From positions 10,713,072 to 10,777,071 of the forward strand of contig CM026566.1 in assembly GCA_015143295.1 (NCBI GenBank): 64,000 nt of DNA, written 5' to 3'. The notes beneath the pieces were generated by a model. That model saw nothing but the letters and a program-made list of their open reading frames with translations. It did not search any database and was not told the origin of the DNA. The translations under genes were made by a program, and so were the position numbers. The number at the start of each line of letters is the position of its first letter. Position 1 is the stretch's first letter. Shown piece by piece: positions 37,801 to 46,800 of this stretch. Origin of the DNA: Tetracentron sinense. Its lineage: Eukaryota; Streptophyta; Magnoliopsida; Trochodendrales; Trochodendraceae.

Positions 37801-40800
37801 AGGAGGGTTTTACCGTAAAGTAAGCTTTAAATTATGATTTTTTCAAAATAAGCTAAGTAGCCATGTATATGCTATGATAATTCCATGATCTATTCCAATG
37901 TTTTAAATACTCTCTACTATGATGCTCACAAGTATTCTATGCATATGACTAAATGTTTAAAAGCTTTCCTTGATCTCTAAGATGCTCACATGTATTCGAA
38001 TGACGCTCACAAGCACTCTGTGCACATGTATGACCGAGATTTCTCATAAGAATAAGAAAGTAAAAGCTCATAAGGAATTCTCATAAGATAAAGCTAATAA
38101 GTAAATGCTCATAAGTGCACACAAGTCTCATAAGCTCATAAGAACGCTAGTATGTCCATCCATTCATAGTTCGGATACTAGTAAAACTCATAAGAACGCT
38201 AGTATGTCCGTCCATTCATAGTTCGAGTACTAGTAAAACTCATAAGAACGCTGGTATATCTGTCCATTCATAGTTCGGGTACTAGTTAAAATATGTAATG
38301 CTAATATGTCCGTTCATTCATAGTTGGGGTATTAGTAGGGTATGTACGAAGCTGGTATGTTCGTCCATTCATAGTTCGGTTATTAGTTAAGTATATACAA
38401 TGAAGAAAGCTATGCATGTCCGTCCATTTCATAGTTCGGGTGCTAACCAAATGAAATAAGTGAAGCTTGATTCTCATAAGGAACTCATAAGTCTCATAAG
38501 ACGAATAAGACTAATAATGAACTTTCAAGAATTCATAAGGTACTAATAAGCTAAGAATCTCATAAGCCACGCATAAGCTCTTAAGAACTCATAAGGTGAT
38601 TCATATGGAACTCACAAGACATACAAGACTCATAAGATATTTGAAATACGTTTTGTGAAAGTACGAACTCAAAGTATGATTTAAAGTATACTTTTTGAGA
38701 ATATGCAATTGCTATATTGTTTTAAACTTCCACACTCTGATTATGCATATGTTCTGATGAACTGTACTCTGTATGACATGTTAATGTTTTATAACATTGT
38801 CAGTTAGTAATTTGTATACGCTAAGTATTCAATGATCAGCCGAACTGTTATGTCGGTAGGTTCCAAGTTGGACGATCGTGCTCCAGAACCGAGGGTTGAG
38901 CAGGAGCTTGCTTGGGATCATCATGTTGATGATAGGGGCCTGGACATGTGGCCTTATGGTTGAGGGAGAGTGTCATGTATTTGGGGTTTCATTTTGGGGG
39001 TTTTGCATCGGACTTGAGTTGGTAACTCAAGGGATGGATTTTGTATAACAGGTTTAGTTTTTCATTTAGTCCTAGTTGACTCTTGTACATGAAACCTTAT
39101 TATATAGAAAAATTTTCAGGTTCACTATTTTTTATGCCTTGTATGCTCTCTCTCACAGGATGATAAGTAAGCCTTCTGTGTTATACAGGATGGTATGACA
39201 CGGCGGTCACGAGCTAAGGTACCCCTAACTCCTAGGGGGTATTTTGGGTCGCGATAGTTAGATTGAGGGCTCTCACCTCCAGTTTGTAAATGATACCCTA
39301 CTTTTGTCAAGCATCGAGACAGGATCTAACTGCAATTAGAAGCCTTCTCCTGTGCTTTAAAGCAGTTTTAGGGTTGCGGGTCAATATGTCCAAATCTGAA
39401 ATCATAGGGGTCATGGTGGTATCAGAAGTAGCTGAGCTTGCGTAATGCATTGGTTGTAAGGTAGGGTCTCTCTCATCGGTGTATCTAGGTATGCCTCTCG
39501 GGGCTAGTTTCAAATCTAAGTCAATGTGGGATCCAGTGTTGGATAGGTTCGCTAAACGCCTGTCGGGTTGGCAATCATCTTATCTATCAAAAGGCGGGAA
39601 GTTAACACTGATTCAGAGCACTCTAAGTAGTCTGCCAACCTACTTTATGTCCACCTTCATTAGCCCTCGCTTAGTAGCTCGTTCCCTAGAACGAATGCAG
39701 CGGGAGTTCCTTTGGCATGAGAAAGGGGGTCACTAAATATCACAGAATTTGCGCTAGCACTGTCTCTCTGGTATTGGAGTGGGTTTCTTCTAGTCAGGCG
39801 GGGGCGAAAGTGGGCCTTCTCCTAGCCTGAGTCGGTTATGGGGCCGCGTCCAAGTGGCTAGGGGTTCCCTTGGGTGTTTTGTTCCTTTTCGTTTTTGCCA
39901 TCTTTTGGTTCACGATCTTGTAAACTTCTGTTTATTTTAGCTTTTGTAGTTCTCTCCCTTTTTATTATATATTTGTCTGGATTATCGATCAAAAAAAAAA
40001 AAACTCATAAGTCTAAGATCGGTTCATAAGCTCATAAGGATCAAGTCGAAGATTGTCTCATAAGTCTCTACAGATCATAAGCTCATAAGGCTCACAAGGA
40101 TCTCTCATAAGAACTCATAAGGCTCATATGACTCATACAAACTCATAAGACTCATAAGAACTCATAAGATATGTTTTGTTTTCTCCGAAAGCTCTTAAGA
40201 TAAAGTTTTGAAAATTATGCACCTTTGCTTTAAGATTTGAAGTATTGTTCCAAGTTCAGTTAATGCATGAATTATGAACTGTTGCTCTTAAGTACTTACA
40301 TGACATTATTGACATTATTGACATTATAACATTGTTAGTTAGTAGCTTTTGCATACGCTGAGTATTCCATGCTCAACCGTTCATTTTATGTCGGCAGGTT
40401 CATTTGACATTTGTGCTCCCGGTCCTTGGGTCGAGGAGGACTATGGCGAGGAGGAGCAGGCAAAGGCTCAGCCAGAGGAGGATAGGAACCTAGATAGGTG
40501 GCCTTATCCTAGATATTATCAAGAGAAGGTGAGAGAGAGATTATATTTTGTATTTTGATCAGTGGGCATGCCCACTCTTACTTTGGTTATATGTTGTATA
40601 AACTTGGAATACTGTCTATGGTGATTGGTGAGAAGGAATTTTTAGTTTATGCTTCCACTATGTTTGTCGCTTCCTCTATATATGCCTTGTGTATTTTATT
40701 CAGGATGGTTTTATATGACACGTTAGTCACGCACAAAGTCATGCCTAACTCCTAGGTGGGATTTTGGGGCACGACAGAAATTACTTGTGATCTTAATCGG

Positions 40801-43800
40801 CTAGGATGTTTGTTTGCAATCGGGGTAAATTGGAACACATTAATGGGAAAATAGTAGAGCCCAATCCATCTGATAATTTATATGACAAGTGAAAGTCAGA
40901 AAATCTCACTATCATTTTCTGGCTATAACATTCTATCTAACCACAGAATTCAAGAGGATTCTTGTTTCTAAAGATAAATAAAGAGATTTGGGATGCAGCA
41001 ACCCAAATCTATTCACCATTAACATTGCGAAGGTTTATCAACTACGACAGGAGATCTCCCCACTTAAGGAGGATAATAAAATCTTAGCAGATTACTTTAC
41101 TCATCATCGGGGTATATGGGAAGAGCTGGACCATTATCAGAGTTTCAGACTTCAATTATTGTTGATGCATAACAATATCGTAAGCTTGTGGAGCATAATA
41201 AGATCTTTGAGTTCATAATTGGAATCATGATTGTTAAATCCTTGCGATTTGTGATTCAAATCCTACGATTCGATTCGAATCTCAATCAAAACGATTCAAA
41301 TCAGGGCTGAAAATCTTAATTGGGTAAATCACATTTGATCTGCGATTCAGATTACGATTTGCAATTCAAATCGTACGATTCATGCGATTCAAACAATTTG
41401 AGCACAAAACCCCTTTTACAGACCAATACTTAAAAAATATTTTTTTGTTTTTTATTTTCTAAATGTACTTTGTCTTTTAAGAAGAGAAGAAATAGAAAAA
41501 CTCTTGTTACGGACATGCCAAAATTCATATTAGGGTTGTCTCTCGGTTGCTTTGAAACGGGGAAAAAAGAGAAAGAAAATAGAAGAAAGGAGGAAGGAGG
41601 AAGGAGGAAGGAGGAAGGAGGAAGGAGTTGGATTTTGGAAAAAAATGACAGTTTATTTTATTAGTCCTTTTAATTGTACAAGTCTTTTGATGCTTGATCT
41701 CATATGACATTATTATATGACTTTATTTTTGTTGATTTATCTTTAATGATATTGGAGTTTTTTTTTCATTTTATGGAGATCATTCACGTTTTTTATAGTG
41801 TATGCAATGAAATATTCATTACTTTCTTTTATCAATAGATATGAATGAAATCTTTTGGATAATAGATTATTCTATTTTTTTGATTTATTAAGTAATTTTT
41901 TGTATTTTTTAAACAATTTTTTAAAAAATGGATTGAATCTTACGATTTACGATTTGAATCCTGATTTGAATCGAATTGGTTCTAAAACGATTTTACGATT
42001 AACAACCTTGATTGGAATCAACTCGAACTTTGAATTATAACGAATTCAAATTCTGAGTAAAGATGAGTTACCATCTTTGAATTAAACATATACCCTTATA
42101 CAAAATTAGGAGAGCAGACGGATCATAATGCATAGTCTAGTCAGTTGTTCAGAGCATGCAACATTCATAATGCATAGTCTAGTCAGTAGTTTAGAGCATG
42201 CAACATTAACATTAACTACTCAGCTTTAAAGAGGAGGCAAATGAGGTAATCGTTAGCTGGAGGGTAGTATGAATTTAGAGGAAATGGACAAGTTAAAGTG
42301 AGACCATAGTGGGAGGTCGAGACACACCAAAGAGACATGTTGAGATTTAGTTGGACGATCGGCTAAATATCACACATCCTACATCATCAGCTCACAGTGC
42401 ATTGTCTACAATTACAACATCCTTAAACTCATTACCTGCTACTTAGCCTTCTCCAAGGGAGATGATAACAGCTCCCCTAGTCTTCGTCATTTCTTCGCCC
42501 AGCTGGATCACTCCTCTTCACTTTTCACATCTCTTTCGACCTAGATCATCAATTTAGATGCTTCAAATCATGTCTGACATTTCCTCCATTTTTTCTTCCT
42601 ACAAGTCTTGTTCTAACAGTGCTAAAGTGAAAACTGCTAATGGTTCTCTTTTCTAAGTTGATTTACTTATCACTGATTCGTCTTGATATATCCTTCTCGA
42701 TTAGTGTAATCAATTTATGCACAAACAGAAAACAATTCATCTTGAGGCAGCTGAAAGAGTACTAAAGTATCTAAAATTTCCCTCATTTTCTATAATTTTC
42801 CTTTCACGTGTGATATATTCCATATTCCCCACAAAAGGATATATTCCATATTCCCCATATTTTCTATAATTTTCCTTTCACGTGTGATGTATTCCCCACA
42901 AAGTGATATATCCCACAATATATCTTTTTTCCAAACTGTTAAATATCTCGCGATATTGACACTCTTAACCTTTATTCCATGCATTCACACAATAGTGAAA
43001 TTTTTAGTTCCTTCGGACAACGAAAGAGACTTGCGATAAAGTTACCATAACTTATTCCCAATGTTAGAACATTGCTAGGGTTTATCAGTGGAGGCAAGAA
43101 ATTACTACTCTTCGAGAAAGAGAGAAGAGCTTAGCTGCTTACTACTCTACTCTTTCACGCTTTTGAAAATAGTTAGAACATTATTAGGTCACAATGGAAC
43201 ACTGATAAAGATGGGGATCGACATCGACAACAGGTGGATCAAAACAAGATTTTTGACTTCTAGGTTGGCCTGAACTATAAGTTTTAGTTAACTAAGGTTC
43301 AGACTTGGGGGGGGGGGGATGAGCTTCCTACTTTGGAACAAGTCTAGTCTGATGTGTCTGAACATATGACCAGTTTCTCAATTTTCTCTACCTATAGTTT
43401 ATCTTTTAGAAGAGAAAAAGGATTGCAGATGGATTTTTTTCTCTATCTCTGAGAAGAGAAATGTCAAATTTTCGAGTAACTTATCTCTTTCATATGTTCT
43501 TTATGTTCCAAATTTATGAACAAACTTGTTATCCATTATAGTATTACTAAACATCAACTGTTGTGTAACCTTTTTTTCTACCCATTGTGTCTTCGAAGAC
43601 TTGGCGACGAGGGAAACGATTGGAGAATGGTCGTAAAGAAGATGGTCTCTACCTCCTAGATGTTGTTTATTCTCCTCAACATTATAGTTTACTAATAGTC
43701 TTATTGGGAGTAATGAAGATGCCCAAATCATATTGTGACATAGTTGTTTTCAATCGTCAAAGTTAAATTTTCCCAACTTATTTAAGTTTATCTCATATCA

Positions 43801-46800
43801 TCATCTACAATGCAGTGTGTGAATTGTTCAAGCATTGTCGAAACATTTTTTTCACAAGTATAAATAAAAGTTCATTTTCATTCCAACTTGTTCATTCTGA
43901 TGTCTGGAGACCTACTCCTACAGTGTTTATGCATGACTCTCGGTCATCGGTACTTTATTACCTTTGTGGATGACATCTTTCTTTGTACTTGGCTCTATTT
44001 GATGAACACCCGTAATGAAGTTCTCCAAGTATCATCAAAAGGTTTCTTAAGTTGATACTAACTCAGTTTGAGAAGCAACTAAAGGTCTTCCAATTTGACA
44101 ATGCAAGAGAATACATTAAACGTGAATTGCAAAATTACTAGAAAAGTTATGGTACGATACATCATAGGTATATGTTCATATACTCCTCAACAAAATGAGA
44201 TGGCCGAGAGAAAAAATTGACACCTTATGAAAATTACTCGAAGTATCCTCACTGGAATGAATGTACTGAAGAAGTTCAAGGCAGAAACAGTTCTTATAGC
44301 AGCCTACCTTATCAATTGTATGTCATAACGAGTACTGAAGTTGAACTCTCCACGCGATATTCTTTGTCTAGATAAGTCCCTCTTCGTTATTCCTCCTCAA
44401 ATCTTTGGTTGGGTCATGGGTGTGATTCATGTCTTGGGTCCAAATAAGACTCAATTTGATCTCAAATCTATTCGGGTGTTCTCTTAGGGTATTCCACCAC
44501 TCAAAATGGATACAAGTGTTTTGACCCGGTGTCACGCAAATGATTTGTTATCAAGGATGTCACTTTTCTTTTTCTTTTTTTTGTCTGAACCCTTCTTTCC
44601 TCATCCCCCTATCTCTCTTTAAGGGAGCATAGTGAGTAAGAACAGGGGCAGTATTTTTCTGCAGTTCATCTTCCTTAGCTGATCCTTGATATCTCTTCTT
44701 ATTCTGTTATTCAGGGGCAATATTTAGCTCCTACTAATACTACTACTGGGAAGGAATTACAAGTTTACACCAGAGTACCAGACACAAGAAGGGACCACTG
44801 TGATAAGGCCAACTACCAATTCAGATTCCTCTAAACCAAGCTCCAATTCAGATTTCGATTCAAGTAATCCTAATTCCTCTTTGATGTCTGTTCCAACTAA
44901 TGATTATAACACCCTCCTTGCCTTACACAAAGAGAAGTATCCGTTTCATGTGCATTATATCTCTAATTATGTCTCTTCTGCATCCAATCCAAAGTAGTGT
45001 GAAACTATGAAGAAAAGATGAGGGGCTTACTTAAAGAATGGTACTTGGGAAATGATGGATTTACCTAAAGAAAATTAGCAAGTTGGTTACAAGTAGGTGT
45101 TCATTGTGAAACACAAGACTGATGGGTCAAGGTGAAATTGGTTACTAGGGGATACACAAACATATGGGCTAAACTATAGAGAGACTTTTGCTCCGATTGC
45201 AAAATTGAACTCTATTAGTGTTCTATTATCCTTGGCAATGAGTTTTGCTTAGCCTTTACATCAGTTGGATGTGAAAAATGTCTTTCTTCATGGAGATTTG
45301 CAAGAGGAAGTGTATGTCTCCTCCAAAAGGGTTTAAGCTTCCCAACAGTAAGGAAAAAATCTGCAAATTGAAGATGTCGATCTATGGTTTCAAACAATTA
45401 CCCCAAGCTTGGATCAAGAGGTTTGGTCAGGCTGTAATGAAGATGTGTTACTCATAGTGTCATGCTGATCACTCTCTTTGTGATACATCATGGACAATTA
45501 ATTACAGCTCTATTTGTCTATGTTGGCGACATTGTGGTAACAAAAAATGATTCTCTAGATATCGAAATCAAAAAAGTTTCTAGCACGGGAAATTGAGATC
45601 AAGGACCTGGGAAGTCTCAAGTATTTTCTGGATATAGAGGTGGCTCCCTCCAAAAAGAACATCTTTATATTAAGGAGAACATATACCTTAGACTTACTGA
45701 AAAACTAGGTGTTCGACCTATAGATACTCCGATTGAGGTAAATCGTAAGTTGAGCATTAGTGATGGATAATTACTTGAAGATAAAGAGATATATCAAAGA
45801 TTAGTTGGTGGTCTTATTTATCTCTCACCAGTCTAGACATTATGTTGTTAGTTGGTGAGTCATTCATGCACGAACTTAGAATTCTTAATATGAAGCCATT
45901 GAGAGGATATTGGGTCACTTGAAGATCACTCCAAGCAAAGGTATACTATTTGCTTAACATGTACATCTCCGGCTAGAAGCTTGCAGCCTTTGCCTTACAC
46001 TGATTCTGATTGGGCTGAAAATGTTGATGATTGAAAGTCCACTACAAGATAGTATACCTTTCATTGAGATAAACCTCATAACTTGGAGGAATAACAAGTG
46101 TGGTGGCTAAGTCAAGTGCAAAAGCCAAGTATGGGGTAATAGCCCATTGTGTGGCAGATTTGTTGTGGTTGGAAAACTTATTGCAAGATTTGGGAATCAA
46201 GATAGGTATTCCAATGAAGTTCTATGATAACAAGGCAGCCATCAGCATTGCTCAGAACCCAGTCCAGCATAATCGTACTAAACATATAGAGATCGACAGA
46301 CACATCATCCGAGTGCAGACTATTTCTCATAATTTGTATTTACTATTTGTTACAACCGAGAATACTTGCTGATATACTTACTAAAGGTGTTGTCAAGGCA
46401 AACTTTAAATATGTTCCTAACAAACCGGGCATGATAGATATCTATGCACAACATGAGAGAGAGTATTGGGATATGTTATTATTATGGGAGTAGATACATT
46501 GTATCATGTCTTGAGGGTATTATTGTAATATTAATTTATAAATAACAGAAACAGATCAGCCCCCTATATTTTCTCTCAAAATTTCTCCTCTTCTTCCTCT
46601 CTTTTCTTCCTCTTTCCTCTAGGGTATCACTTTCTACTTATCCACGATACATTTCCTAATTTTAACTAACTGATACGCACACCAATACTGATGTTTTGAA
46701 CTATGATTGAACACCCAAGCTTGTAGGGGTCCAAGGTTTTACCAAGAAGCGGACCAGTTCAACACTAAGGATGGTATCTTAATCCTCTCTAAGGAGGGAT

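Larger units (their letters stand above)
35940..39256 (+). mobile_element. Solo LTR 4 (chromovirus type) in LINE B
   Basis: It starts TGTAGAACCCCGGAA and ends GGGTCGCGATA (CA changed to TA), with perfect 5-base repeats GTTAG (35,935-35,939 and 39,257-39,261). At 3,317 bases it is the longest of the set. TATAAAT lies at 37,076. It holds a six-unit hairpin array, the conserved hairpin box and many CATAAG words. No internal genes. Confidence 0.9.
32940..39760 (+). pseudogene. LINE B second frame: endonuclease and RT
   Basis: It starts [20 protein letters not shown] (endonuclease). GGDFNCIRF (33,364) and SDHVPLS (33,617) are endonuclease motifs. [22 protein letters not shown] (34,287), then a shifted frame with [15 protein letters not shown] and [15 protein letters not shown] (34,630), where the catalytic Asp is Tyr. 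A hAT element interrupts it at 34,737. After LTR 4, [20 protein letters not shown] and [20 protein letters not shown] (39,479-39,730) end the RT. Normal downstream domains are missing. Confidence 0.85.
29347..40003 (+). mobile_element. LINE B: decayed LINE-1 inserted in LTR 3
   Basis: GC-rich 5' UTR (29,347-29,754), a first frame (from 29,755), an endonuclease-RT frame (from 32,940) and a 13-base A tail (39,991-40,003). Short CTCATA repeats at 29,341-29,346 and 40,004-40,009 may be the target duplication, though the host text is repetitive. It is split by a hAT element and by LTR 4, has an inner deletion near 39,740, and lacks zf-RVT and RNase H. Confidence 0.85.
27904..40776 (+). mobile_element. 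LTR 3 (chromovirus type) split by LINE B
   Basis: It starts TGTAGAACCCCGG and ends TTTTGGGGCACGACA, flanked by perfect 5-base repeats GAAAT (27,899-27,903 and 40,777-40,781). The LTR proper is 27,904-29,346 plus about 40,004-40,776, some 2.2 kb; LINE B fills the rest. The joined outer text reads on in copia C1 gag (LDKRNYL), proving an insertion there. The repeated motif AAGTCTAAGATCGGTT occurs on both sides of the LINE. Confidence 0.9.
26511..42785 (+). mobile_element. Copia C1: fragmented Ty1/copia element in the giant intron
   Basis: Pieces in order: a possible short LTR (about 26,511-26,729, TGTTAGCC...GTTACA) followed by TTGGTAGGTATCAAAGC, close to a Met-tRNA primer site; gag text [10 protein letters not shown] ending at 27,903; after the nested LTR, gag continues from 40,782 with an open stretch [20 protein letters not shown] (about 41,027); after a hAT element it continues as [12 protein letters not shown] (42,038); a protease-like DASNH near 42,560; and an RT fragment [20 protein letters not shown] at 42,717. 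It is interrupted and non-functional. The 3' LTR is not recognised. Confidence 0.65.
42950..46680 (+). mobile_element. Copia C2: Ty1/copia element, 5' truncated, with 3' LTR
   Basis: It carries gag (about 43,030-43,340), integrase, RT and RNase H remnants and a 3' LTR beginning at 46,467 (TGGGATATGTTATTATTATG). It is the same family as copia C3 on the other strand: gag, RNase H and LTR text align. No 5' LTR is seen; the left edge, around 42,790-42,950, holds short duplications (TTTTCCTTTCACGTGTGAT twice). Confidence 0.75.
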
